Positions 1-9,703 of a DNA stretch of 64,000 bases are shown here, piece by piece. Positions within the stretch are counted from its first letter, which is position 1. The number at the start of each line of letters is the position of its first letter. The notes beneath the pieces were generated by a model that was not told the DNA's origin, did not search any database, and worked only from the letters and a program-made list of their open reading frames with translations. A program made the position numbers and the translations under genes. This DNA is from Cryptomeria japonica (lineage: Eukaryota > Streptophyta > Pinopsida > Cupressales > Cupressaceae): NCBI RefSeq assembly GCF_030272615.1, contig NC_081410.1, forward strand, positions 139,168,849 through 139,232,848. The letters run 5' to 3'.

Positions 1-2
1 TT

Positions 3-315
3 AGGAAAGGAAAGGATATTTGTCATGATCATGACTATAGGTCGAGTCATGGCAGTAGCAGAATGGGGGATGGTAATGAAGATCATTTGATGGAAGTTGA
101 GGAACTATTGGCTAAAAGATTTCTTAGAGGCACCGGTAAGTATAAACGTAAATAACCCTTGAAGTTTTTCTCTTGCAATAAAATTAGACACATAGCTGCT
201 AACTGTCCTAACACTGATAAGAAAGAGAAGTTTAGAAAATTTAAAGAAAAATGACAGAAACATTGCTATGTTGCAGTTGATGAAGGTGTGACTAATGAAG
301 AATCAGAAGAACATG
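3..315 (+). pseudogene. Copia element A: 3' end of gag with zinc knuckle
   Basis: This is the C-terminal part of a Ty1/Copia gag, the nucleocapsid that packages element RNA. Frame 3 reads through a basic linker to FFSCNKIRHIAANCP, a CCHC knuckle (C-x2-C-x4-H-x4-C) whose first Cys has become Phe. An acidic linker, VAVDEGVTNEESEEH, typical of the gag-to-protease join in plant Copia elements, follows. Two in-frame stops, one TAA before the knuckle and one TGA after it, show decay. The frame breaks at 315 and resumes at about 4745 with DNEEIVF, so the two pieces were contiguous before i1 inserted. The start of gag and the 5' LTR lie left of the window. Confidence 0.8.
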
Positions 316-1105
316 TGAGGCCCTACCCCGACCCATCCTATCTCTTCAATTATTTTCATATTGGAACTGTTATGGATGCTAGTTTTGACACACTATGGAT
401 ATAGAACTTTATATGGTCCCACGATTTTTGGTAATATTGATATATATTGGATGCTCCATTTCTATGCCTTGTGGATTATAGAATATGATATGATTCTAGA
501 TTAGGGTAATATTGTGATGATGTATGTTATTATCCGAATTTCAGGATTTGTTATAATGTTAGAGATATGTTTGCATATCTTGTAGATGGATCAAATTTTG
601 AGGATTATGATGAATTGCTTTGATTTGTGACAAATCGCATTTTATAATGACAAGTCCTTGCAGAATGAATGTATTGTATTCTGATTATGTATTTTATATT
701 ATATGAGGCTATTGGGAAGTACTAATGTTTAAATTGAGATGTGCAGGAAATTATCCATGTGACCATGGAAATATTATGGAGAATCAAGCCTAGGCCTATG
801 TGCGTTCGTAAAACCAGGGGTTGTCTATTTGGAGAGGCAACACCCCATATGTATTGTATTTTATTCGTAAATGTAAAATGTTGCATGAGTGTAAATTGTA
901 TTTATTGAATTGTTTAAATTGTTTAAGGGACAATTGCCTCATGTGTATTGTGATGTGGAATTATTTTGTAGTGTCACTTGACACCTATGTAGTATGTTGT
1001 GTTGGCAATTTGTCATGTCACCTTTTTGGAAAGTTTTTGTTAATTGTTATATCTCCTAATTGTCCTTGAAGGAACCAAGAAATCTAGGTTAGTGAGCCAC
1101 AAGGA

Positions 1106-1126
1106 GGGTCAACTCAGAGTTGACCC
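1106..1126. repeat. Perfect 21-nt inverted repeat
   Basis: GGGTCAACTC and GAGTTGACCC form 10-bp perfect arms around a single central base. Related GTTGACC/GGTTAAC words occur just downstream. It lies in the non-coding body of i1 and its function is unknown. Confidence 0.75.
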
Positions 1127-2981
1127 ATAGGTTAACTTTAGGTGGACTTTCTGAGGGTCAAATCAACTCCTAGAGTCAATTTTAGAGCATTTCTATTAGG
1201 CCTCATGGGGTACCTATGGGTGAAGGCCAAAATTGGCCATGTGTCTTTCCCTTAGGACTTGTTTAACCACCCAAAAAAAGTGGTTTTTCCAAGATGGATG
1301 AATTCCATCTATAGGAGTGCCCTCCTTGGTAGGATAACCTTCTTGAAGGGAGTAATCCCTCTTCCCCATTCCATTTCCCTTCTCTAGGTACCTAGGTTAG
1401 GGAGTGTGTAAGACCTAGGGAAGACCAACCCAATGGGGGATCCCTCACTCTATCCAAGAGGTTGGAAGGAGTGAGAGAGGCCTTCTTAGGCTAAGAATGG
1501 AAGGTTAGTGAGCTAATCACCCACTCTCCATCTTTGGAGATTTTTTTTGGAGAAATTTTGGAGGAAAAAAAGAAAAACCAGTTTTTAGGATAGTAGATTT
1601 GGGGCTAAGGAATTGCAGAAAAAGATTAGAGGATTGGGCAGCTCTTCATCAAGCTTTCCCCTAGATTTCCCTTGGCAGGTCAAGGTTGGTGTTATTTTTC
1701 CCTCTTATGTAAATGTAAAAATGTTATAGAATGTTTGAATGGAAATTGCTGTAACTCTTTATTTGTGTTGTATTTGTAAAAATCTATGTGTTTTCTTGTT
1801 TATTTCTGTTTTATGTATTGTTGTGTTTGGGGAGTGTTCAAGACCATCCTTTCCTTGGGAGGAAAGATTGGTTTTGGGGGTGGAAGGAGCTTGAAAGCCC
1901 TTAGGGTGAGAGGATCTCATTTTGAGAGTGATCTCAAGGGTCTGTCCATGAGACCCTTGCAACTTTCTTTTGTGTTATTTCTTTTGGGGGTCATAAGGGG
2001 GAGCAAATATGGCATGTTTGCCTTTTTGGGGGTCATAAGGGTGTAGGGATTAAGGATGGTTTTTGGTTATGCTATCATGGGTGCCATGAGTTGGCTGTAA
2101 GTTCTATCTAGCAGATTTCTCCCCTAGGGTACTTGGTCCACTTCCACCCTAGTAAGGCATCACATTTTGTGATGGAGTTTCAGCTTGGGAAGGGATGTGT
2201 TTGTTGTGTTGATTTCTTCTCCCCTTTGCTTGTTGTATGGCTTGGTTGTAACCCCATCTAGGTCTTGATTCTCCAAGCTCGGGGGTGGCTTCTGGTAAGC
2301 CTAGGCTGGGAGGTGAGCATCCCATGGTCACAGCCCTAAAATTTTACATGCAGGTTGCTGGAAAAAAATCTAGGAGTTGCAGATTTGTTTGGTTGCAGAT
2401 TTTACTGAGATACAGAAAAGCAAAAAGAAATGATACCATGTGTTTTTCCAAGAAAATATTAGGAGTTTTAAGATGTTTTCTTTTATTTCAGTTTGAAGAA
2501 CTATGTTCTTTTATTCAAGTCCTCATCATTAAGTATGAGAGACTGGTTGGATTATTGCACCCATTTTAAGTATGGGCCATTGTAATTAAATATTCTGTAA
2601 GCAATGTAAATTTTACTTAAATTTTGATGCCTATTATGTTGCTGTAGACTACATCTAAATCTTGTCTCAGAAAGAAGTCTGTTATCTTGTTTATTTTCTA
2701 CAATTTAAAGAAAAAGGAAAGGGATGCAATAGGTTTAAATATTTACTTGTATAGTTTATTTACTGCTAGTATATTGCTTTGAACTCTATTTAGGCATAGC
2801 TGAAAAGGAACTAGTATTTATACAATGCTGTAGAAAACATGTTGTATGACTGTTCAAAAAAAAAAAGGGAGGAAAAATAAAACTTATTCATATTGCTGTT
2901 AAAAGACTAAGGTCAGTATGCTTAGATGTTAGAATCTCAAAACAAAATAAGGGGTTCCAGCCCTATTGTCTTAACATTTAT

Positions 2982-3005
2982 TTATATATATCTATAAATA
3001 TATAA

Positions 3006-3079
<74 letters not shown>

Positions 3080-3472
3080 AAAAATATATAATTATATATA
3101 TATAAATATATATAAATTTCTCTATGTGTATATCCCTGCAACAACAAATAAAAAGAGACATATTTTGGACTTGTGTATCCCTGTTACAAAAAAAAAAAAA
3201 TATAAAGTATTGCATGCTGCTGTGTTAAAAATAATTCAAAACAAGCTTCCTAACCCTATCAGGTTGATATATATATATATATATATATATATCCCTGCAT
3301 CTGAATCATACTCAATGGATATCCTTTTAAAAAAAAAAAAAAAGATGTACATATGTATTCTGGTTATGGCAGTGAATATATATATATATATATATAAATA
3401 TATATACATATAGAAATATATTTATATATATATATATATAAATATACATATATATATATACTTTTATATATT
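2982..3472. repeat. AT-rich microsatellite block
   Basis: The longest (TA)n run is about 3007-3077, with further tracts near 3267-3292 and 3378-3462. Between them are short poly-A runs and two related segments around CCCTGCAACAAC and CCCTGCATCTG. Apparent reading frames here are runs of Ile-Tyr and are not coding. Both slippage and misassembly are possible. Confidence 0.9.
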
Positions 3473-3538
3473 AAAAAAAGAAATATTAGAAAAAAAAAAC
3501 TACAAAAAAAAATAGGAAATCAGGGGTACCGAGCCGAG

Positions 3539-3742
3539 CCACTGTGTTTACACACAGTGGGCAGCACCGAAGGCATCGCACTATGTGTAAACACAGTGGA
3601 GCGAACGCGACCGCCACTGTGCTACACACAGTGAGCAGCGCCCGCCACTGTGTGTATACACAGTGGGCGGCGGTAAGCCCGTCTGCCACTGTGTGTGCAC
3701 ACAGTGGGCAGCGTTGCCCGCCACTATGTGTACGCACAGCGA
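3539..3742. repeat. GC-rich array of six imperfect 22-bp palindromes
   Basis: Dyads close to CCACTGTGTGTNCACACAGTGG start at about 3539, 3579, 3614, 3645, 3686 and 3721. GC-rich spacers of roughly 9-19 bp containing GGGCAGCG or GGCGGCG separate them. Units 1, 4 and 5 are nearly perfect; units 2, 3 and 6 carry point changes in one arm. The array is a sharp GC island between an AT microsatellite and AT-rich DNA. Each unit could fold into a hairpin of about nine base pairs. Confidence 0.85.
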
Positions 3743-3801
3743 CGTTCGGGGGAGCCCGCGCTGAAACCCTCCGTCGTGCCCTAATCCGCCGTACCTGCAA
3801 T

Positions 3802-3819
3802 CACACACACACACACACA
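3802..3819. repeat. (CA)n microsatellite
   Basis: Nine CA dinucleotides in a row lie just downstream of the dyad array. Confidence 0.9.
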
Positions 3820-3853
3820 GACACTCCAAAACCAAAAAAAATGGTATAATAAA

Positions 3854-3952
3854 CCCTAACCCATTTCAGGTTAGGGCATAAATTTAAAAGAAAATAAACT
3901 AATTATGGGAATAAATAGAAATGCAACCCTAACCCAATTTCGGGTTAGGGTT
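3854..3952. repeat. Two hairpins with CCCTAACC arms
   Basis: At 3854-3876, CCCTAACC pairs with GGTTAGGG across a 7-nt loop. At 3925-3952, AACCCTAACCC pairs with GGGTTAGGGTT across a 6-nt loop. The arms resemble telomere repeat units but hold only one or two units each, so these are dyads and not a telomeric array. Confidence 0.8.
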
Positions 3953-4579
3953 AGCATTTTATGAATAAAGGATTTCTTTATTTAAGGGAATATAAAATTA
4001 GAGATGGGAAATTTAAATGGGAGTTTTAAAAAAAGAATTTAATTTTAAATAATAATTAGGGTTATTAAATAATTGAATTAATATATGCTTATATTCTATA
4101 GAGAATTAAAATTTTAATATAGTTGGATAAACTATACCCTAAATTTATTTAATTAGTCAATAGATTATCCCCAATCTAATTGTGGACATTAGGTTATATT
4201 GTAAATGGGGAAAATTCAAAAAGGAGAAATTGTAAATTAATTTTATGAACCATAAGCCTTTGTGACCGGTTTGGGCCGAATTTAATTAAATCGTCAAAAT
4301 TAAGAGGTTAGGGAAAATTAGAATTGGTTTTAGCCTAATAACAGATTTAGTGGGCATATGGTGTTATAAAAGTTTAAACCATATCGGTTGGATTTAAATA
4401 ATAAATTTGTGTGTGCATCAATTAATTAATAGTATTATCATTATATGATCGGGAATGATTTAATACATTAAGATAACCAATTAACCCTTGTTTTAATTAG
4501 CAACAACTTAATTAAGGTAATTGAGCTGCTAACTAATCCGTAACACTGATTAATCTCCACCAATTAAAGTCGCTCGTTC

Positions 4580-4601
4580 GGGTTGGTTAATTAACCCAAC
4601 C
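4580..4601. repeat. Near-perfect inverted repeat
   Basis: GGGTTGGTTAA followed directly by TTAACCCAACC makes a dyad with one mispaired position. It lies in the same AT-rich right arm of i1 as the CCCTAACC hairpins. Confidence 0.7.
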
Positions 4602-4744
4602 TTAGTAAACAATTTTATTTTCACCCTAGTCAAGACAAAACTCTAATAAAGTTATTATAATTGTAGGATATATTGGGAGTTCATGTGGTCAAAAAAAAAA
4701 TTTGTTGTTCCATTTTTTTGTGCCCAAAAGTTGGGCACGACAAA

Positions 4745-5051
4745 ACATGACAATGAGGAAATAGTGTTTGGTACTGTGAAGGAAGATCTGACTAATGAAA
4801 AGGCATTGATGTCTCACATGGATAGCAGTGATGAATGGATAATAGATAGTGGTTGCTCACACAACATGACTGGTGTTAGAAATAAATTCTTATCCCTTGA
4901 AGAATTGGATGGAGGTGTGGTAAGGTTTGGAAACAACTCACCCTGCATGGTTAAAGGTAAAAGAACTATTTCATTAAATGGAAAAAGCAATGCAAATGAT
5001 GTCTTTTGGGTTGATGGATTAATATATAAGATTTTGAGTGTTATCTTCTAG
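4745..5051 (+). pseudogene. Copia element A: retropepsin-like protease
   Basis: This aspartic protease cleaves the Copia polyprotein. The frame reads an acidic linker, then DEWIIDSGCSHNMTG with the catalytic D-S-G at 4845-4853. Downstream is the usual Copia stretch FLSLEELDGGVVRFGN, and then a VDGLIYKILSV segment typical of the protease C-terminus. The frame enters from i1 at about 4745 and continues the acidic linker of the gag fragment at the window start. A stop after 5048 ends the open stretch, though recognisable polyprotein continues. Confidence 0.85.
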
Positions 5052-5814
5052 AATTTATAAGTGGACTGTGCAAGATTCTTGGAAATAATGGAGAATTGAT
5101 TGCTACTGAAAAGTAGACAAGAGGTAATATTTTTCATTTGAATACTAATGTGAATAGTTGTTTGGTGGCAAAGATTGAAGACAACTAGTTATGGCACAAG
5201 AGATTTTGTCATGAGAATTTTGATAATTTGATAAAGGTTAGTAAGTCTAGCATTGTGAGAGGTTTACCCCAACTTGTTAAATAGAATAATGTGTTATGTA
5301 AAGACTATCAGATGGGTAAGAAGACTTCTGCATCTTTCAAGAGTAAGTCTTTCTCTTCAAAAAGTATTCTAGATTTGGTTCATACTTATCTTTGTGGTCC
5401 TATGAGGACTAAGAGTTATTTTGGTGATAGATATTTCATGATTTTCATTGATGATTTTTCCAAGATGATGTGGGTAAATTTTCTCAAAGAAAAGTCTGAG
5501 GCATTAAGTAAATTCACATAATTCAAAGCTTTAGTTAAGAGAGAAACTAGGAAGAATTTGAAATGTTTTAGATCTGATCGGGGAGGAGAATTTGCTTCTG
5601 ATGAATTTGTGAAGTTTTGTGATGAATAGGAAATCAAGAGGCAGATGTCAGCTCCTAGAACTCAACAATAGAACGGGATAGTAGTGAGAATGAATAGAAC
5701 ATTTGTTGAAACTTCTAGAACCATGTTGATTCAAGGTGACGTACCAAAGATATTTTGGAGAGAAGCAGTTAGCACCATTGTTTACACTTTGAACCGAGTA
5801 CTTGTCAAGAGAGG
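5052..5814 (+). pseudogene. Copia element A: integrase, N-terminal and core, broken
   Basis: The integrase of element A inserts its cDNA. LWHKRFCHENFDNL is the HHCC-type pre-integrase zinc region, CKDYQMGKK follows, and the core begins ILDLVHTYLCGPM. Stops include TAG after ATEK, after KIEDN and before NNVLC, and TAA before FKALV. The first catalytic Asp of the D,D,E triad is Tyr (5387-5389, family sequence HTDLCGP). The final Glu appears to be Val (5684-5686, NGIVVRMNR against family NGVVERKNR). The middle Asp in RSDRGGEF is intact. The domain is cut at 5814 by i2 and resumes at 14486. Confidence 0.85.
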
Positions 5815-7475
5815 TGTAGCATCATAAATTGTACGCACTTGCTAGGGTGGTACAATTTCACACCTAGTTTAGCACCCACCTTGACGCATTTTGCATTTTG
5901 CATTGCATTTTCACTTTAGCACTTAATTAATTAAATTAATTAGGTCTAAGGTTCTATTTTATCATCTCCCATATCATAAAGTTGGACCCTTTTCATTAAA
6001 GTGTGCCCCTTTCATTTTATTCCTCTAATACATCATTTAATCAAAAACCTTAATTAGGTCCTATTTTGAACTTGGGGGCTTGATTTTGGGGGTCAAAACA
6101 TCTTGAAATCACCTGTAACTTCGGGATTCTCTCTTAAATCATCATATCCGACAGCCCTGAAAATTTGGTGAAAAGTTGTCAGGACCATGGCGCCCGGAGT
6201 GCACATGGTCCCTGGACATTTTTCCCGAAATTTTAGGAGCGTGATCCAATCATAAAATAAAGCTTAAACCCAAGATATTGGTGGGAGATTCAATCTCTAG
6301 GTCGGCCAAAAGTTGAAATTAAGACCTAGGGTTTCATATATAAGAGCTCTCTTTCTTCATTTGAAAGGATCATATTTTTGGTTTCAAGGGCCTTCTATGC
6401 AGCGAAAGAGCAGATCTTTGAAGACTTCAACAACATTCAACATCCATCCATCAAGCATTCATCAATTTCATTCATCCATTTAGGGCTTTGAAGACATTGA
6501 AGAGCAATAGGGGATCACCGACTGAAGATTGGCTTGTACCCCTCCCTTGGGGTTGGGTATGATTTCATGTTGTTTTCATGTCTTTGCATAAGCCTCATTA
6601 TATCATTTGTATTCATGCTTTAGATCACTTTGCATCTTGATTTGGAGCACTTACATTATCATTTACAAGCAATTAGGGTTTACTTTCTAGGTTGCTCTAG
6701 CTTGCTTACTTGCATTTTAGGATCTTGCACACACACAAGGTCTGCACACACACTACTTTTACAATACAACTTGGCTATTTGTGGAGGTGGAAATCACCAA
6801 AGTGGGGGTTTGACTAAGGCAAAACCCTATATAGCCACCCACCATACCTTTTCAGATATAAGTGCAGATTTCAGGATTCGGACGATGCCGCAAGTTGCAG
6901 ATCCGGTCGAAGCAGACAGAAACTGAACTTCACACCAAATTCGAGCCCAGAAGACCGGGACAGGGGCGTGGGGTGCCCTGGTCCTACTAGGACAGGGGTG
7001 CTGGGTGCCCTGGTCCCTGGGACAGGGGCGCTGGGCACCCTGGTCCTTCTGTCAGACAGCAAGTTCAGCATTTCCGACATCTTTTTAGGTTGCAAAACAG
7101 CAGTTTCAGGTGCAGAATCAGGTCAGTGGCGCATGCGCCCCTGTCCCGAACATTTCCACTCAGATTTTAACTTCGGGTATGCATCTATACTCTTGTCTTG
7201 TCCTTGTGTTTACAGCTTTCCATTGTTTAGTTTCAATTCTGCAATCTTGTTAGTAGTTCATACTTGCACTTTGGGGTTAGGAATTGAACTTGCATCATTC
7301 TATCTATCATTTGCAACAAAGGAATAGAAATCCTAATAGGTAGCCCATGGCTCTCTCTTCCACAAAAAGAATTAGCCAATTGTGTGATACCTCTAGGCTC
7401 TTTCGTATTCCACAAGTGTGTGATTGAAAGTGAGATTAGGGCATGTTTGCTTAGTGTCACTTTTTCCCCCACACA
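5815..7475 (+). repeat. i2 5' LTR (1661 bp)
   Basis: The LTR opens TGTAGCATCATAAATTG and ends CCCCCACACA directly before the primer-binding site. It matches 12832-14480 along its length. Three copies of a GC-rich unit of about 30 bp containing GCCCTGGTCC occupy roughly 6958-7052, against two in the 3' LTR. A TATA box lies at 6337-6344. Open frames inside it (for example 6630-6926 and 6968-7327) recur in both LTRs but match no known protein. Confidence 0.95.
6337..6344 (+). promoter_or_regulatory. TATA box of the i2 LTR promoter
   Basis: TATATAAG lies about 520 bp into the LTR and is conserved at 13372-13379 in the 3' LTR. It precedes a CT-rich stretch where transcription could start. This would mark the end of U3; the start site itself is inferred. 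Confidence 0.6.
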
Positions 7476-7478
7476 TTT

Positions 7479-7494
7479 TGGTGAACCCGACGTG
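7479..7494 (+). promoter_or_regulatory. i2 primer-binding site
   Basis: TGGTGAACCCGACGTG begins three bases after the LTR end, the standard place for a tRNA primer to start minus-strand DNA. I cannot name the tRNA with confidence. Element D has a diverged version of the same site at 49982-49997. Confidence 0.7.
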
Positions 7495-7821
7495 AACTCC
7501 AATCTTCTCTAATTCCAATTTATGTTTTCAAATTTGAGTGTTTATGTTATTTCAAAATCAGATTTGTATTTACAAGTTTTAATTTCTTGCAAGATTCAAA
7601 AAAATCTAGAGGAAATTTTTGCTAAAACCCTAATTTTTCAATTCAAAGTTGAACTTTTGGATAGCTTAATTGGGATCAATAATTTTAAATCTGATTTAGG
7701 AACTCATTTGAATCATAAATTTCATTTTCTAAATCTACATTCTAAGTGCTTGCATTGGTTAAAATTAAACATTTCCTGCTATTTTGCATGTGTTATCATT
7801 TGAAAGAGGAAAATTGTTGTC

Positions 7822-8394
7822 ATGATGCATTCATTTCATAGATGTGATAATGGGTTAGCTTCCCTTGTTTCAATTTTTCCTTCTCCTAAAGAACCTCCTC
7901 CCATCTATAACAACATTTTAGTGCCTAAAAGAGTTTCTACCAATCCCTTTGAGACTCACCCATGCTCTAAGGATGAAGACTTTAAGAGTGATCTTGACAA
8001 TTCTCCTAAAATGTGCCCTTCCTATTTAGCTATCCTAGAGGAAGAGAATGATATCATAAACACCTTTCTTAATGTTACTTCACCTTCCCTACATCATGCC
8101 TCTCTAAGTGAAAAGGTATTGATGGACATTGACTTATTTTCCCCTAAAGTTGGTCCTTCCAATGGGGGCATGTTAGTGCAACAAGAGGTTATGAACACTT
8201 CTTTCAAAGATCTCCTTCCTAAGCATGAATCTTTGGAGACATATGTTCATGTTACTCCTAAAAAACACTCCCTTCATGAGGATCCTTTTGTGAAAGAAGA
8301 TGACATTATCCCTACATTTCCTAGTGATGGCATTTCCTTTTCCAACAAAATTCCCACTAGAGATGATGAATTAATGATAAATGCTTACCCATAA
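7822..8394 (+). CDS. i2 gag N-terminal part, low complexity
   Basis: This 190-residue frame is rich in Ser, Pro, Lys and acidic residues, with recurring SPK and KEDD words. It ends by overlapping the next frame by 14 bp in a different phase, so one small indel probably splits a single gag. The segment with SFKDLLPKHESLETYV is repeated about 200 residues later in the next frame as SFKDLPLKSETLERNV, evidence of internal duplication. I see no domain that identifies it alone. Assignment to gag rests on position between the primer-binding site and the protease. The start is the first ATG of the open stretch. Confidence 0.6.
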   Translation: MMHSFHRCDNGLASLVSIFPSPKEPPPIYNNILVPKRVSTNPFETHPCSKDEDFKSDLDNSPKMCPSYLAILEEENDIINTFLNVTSPSLHHASLSEKVLMDIDLFSPKVGPSNGGMLVQQEVMNTSFKDLLPKHESLETYVHVTPKKHSLHEDPFVKEDDIIPTFPSDGISFSNKIPTRDDELMINAYP

Positions 8395-9703
8395 GCATCC
8401 CTTAGAGAAAGAAGATGAAATAACAAGCAATTTCCTTAATTCTCTCTCCCCTAAAGATCATATTGAACATATTTTGAGGAAAGAGGATGAGTTTAACACA
8501 TCTATTGATGCTCTCCCTCCTAAGGATGAGGAATTAATAAACAATGTTATCTCCTCTCCCAAAATTGACAATACTTCAAACATTCCTTTCAACAACTTCA
8601 CTATTTGGGATGAACCATTAGAAGAAGGTGTAGATTATTCTCTACCCCATGAGAGAACCCTAGCCAAAGGGGATGAAATCAAGATTGAAAACTCCCTTGA
8701 TAGTTTCTCACCCTCCTTGAATCTTAATTATTCTCCCTCTCCTCAACTTGGTTCTACTCATAAGGATACCCTAGTTCAAAGCAAGATGGTTAACATCTCT
8801 TTCAAAGATCTCCCTCTCAAAAGTGAGACTTTAGAGAGAAATGTTGATCCTTCTCCTAGAGAGTTTATTCCCCATGTAGATCCTTTGATGATAGAGGATG
8901 ATATGACCTTTCCTAGTATTACTCTACCTACTAGAACATCAATGCCTACCCCTTGTCTCTCTCCTAAAATTGATTTAACCCGTGATGAGATTTTAGTGCA
9001 AGAGAAGACTATCAACAATTCTTCCAACACTTTTGTTCATTCCCCTAAACCATCCTCAATCAATTTGATACATGTGAATGAAACACCTAACAAACCTCTC
9101 TTCACTGTCCAAGGTGCTTGTCCTTCTCAAAATTCTCAACCTTTAAATAAGCCTATCTTAGTGGTCCAAGGTGGTTATACTAATGATTCTTTTTGCACTC
9201 CTAACAAACCTATTATTACTGTGCAAGGAGGTTATTCTACTAAGAGCCCTTATGAGTATGCTAAGCAACTGACTAGAGAGAGTTATAATGCGGTTGCTCA
9301 TACCTATAACACAAGAAACAATAGGCAACCTAATCCTCCTCTAGTTATCCCAACTTCACTTCCTCCTTCCCTACCTATTCTTCCTCAAGCTCCTCGTATT
9401 TCACAAATGCTTAGTAAGGACTATGATCTCATAGAACAACTTAAAGCTACCCCTACTAAGATATCCCTTTGGGATTTGATCCAAACTTCTTCCGCTCATC
9501 ATGGAATGTTACAAGATGCCTTGAAAGATTTGAATGTTCCTCCACCTAATACATCTAGTAATATAGTGTCTTTGGTTAACTCTATGATGAATCCTAAAGC
9601 TCAAATTGTGTTTACTCAAGATGAGTTGCCTACTAGTGAAATTCAACATCAATATGATCCCTTGATGATTGTGGTTATCATAAATGACACTGCTATAAGA
9701 TGA
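8381..9703 (+). CDS. i2 gag C-terminal part up to the protease border
   Basis: The frame is 440 residues. The first 250 are Ser/Pro/Lys-rich with acidic patches. Next comes a triple repeat of NKPL/I-x-VQG(G/A)(Y/C), near residues 227-290. The last 120 residues hold YDLIEQLKATPTKISLWDLI and VFTQDELPTSEIQHQYDPL, which closely follow the conserved region before the protease in plant Ty3/Gypsy polyproteins. No zinc knuckle is visible. A single TGA at 9701-9703 separates it from the protease, which continues in the same frame. It may be a mutation or a real gag-pro boundary. Confidence 0.75.
   Translation: MLTHKHPLEKEDEITSNFLNSLSPKDHIEHILRKEDEFNTSIDALPPKDEELINNVISSPKIDNTSNIPFNNFTIWDEPLEEGVDYSLPHERTLAKGDEIKIENSLDSFSPSLNLNYSPSPQLGSTHKDTLVQSKMVNISFKDLPLKSETLERNVDPSPREFIPHVDPLMIEDDMTFPSITLPTRTSMPTPCLSPKIDLTRDEILVQEKTINNSSNTFVHSPKPSSINLIHVNETPNKPLFTVQGACPSQNSQPLNKPILVVQGGYTNDSFCTPNKPIITVQGGYSTKSPYEYAKQLTRESYNAVAHTYNTRNNRQPNPPLVIPTSLPPSLPILPQAPRISQMLSKDYDLIEQLKATPTKISLWDLIQTSSAHHGMLQDALKDLNVPPPNTSSNIVSLVNSMMNPKAQIVFTQDELPTSEIQHQYDPLMIVVIINDTAIR

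Larger units (their letters stand above)
316..4743. mobile_element. i1: 4.4-kb insertion in Copia A gag, possibly a solo LTR
   Basis: The insertion starts TGAGGCCCTACC and ends near TTGGGCACGACA. ACATG (possibly AACATG) lies on both sides, at 311-315 and 4745-4749, which fits a target-site duplication, although the right boundary is uncertain by one or two bases. A's reading frame is restored across it. I found no gag, pol or transposase similarity, no primer-binding site and no second internal LTR copy. It is therefore a solo LTR, a degraded non-coding element, or several merged insertions. From 316 to 2980 I see no supported gene. Further right it holds AT microsatellites, a GC-rich dyad array and several hairpins. 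Confidence 0.55.

Noticed and set aside
1786-2569. Open frames of 60-94 residues in i1
   Set aside because: No similarity to known proteins, low complexity, and no conserved start context. Most likely chance.
2982-3413. Small open frames of Ile and Tyr
   Set aside because: They are translations of (TA)n microsatellites.
3539-3742. CRISPR-like array of short repeats
   Set aside because: The units are degenerate palindromes with GC-rich spacers of varying length, in plant retrotransposon DNA with no cas genes.
3544-3849. 101-residue open frame rich in His, Ser and Thr
   Set aside because: It is the translation of the dyad array. The opposite strand has similar frames through the same symmetry.
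3854-3952. Interstitial telomere repeat
   Set aside because: Only one or two CCCTAA-like units, arranged as inverted repeats and not in tandem, and not the plant CCCTAAA unit.
6630-7327. Open frames of about 100 residues in the i2 LTRs (also 13665-14332)
   Set aside because: They recur because the LTR is repeated. Their sequence matches no known protein and they cross the LTR promoter and minisatellite.
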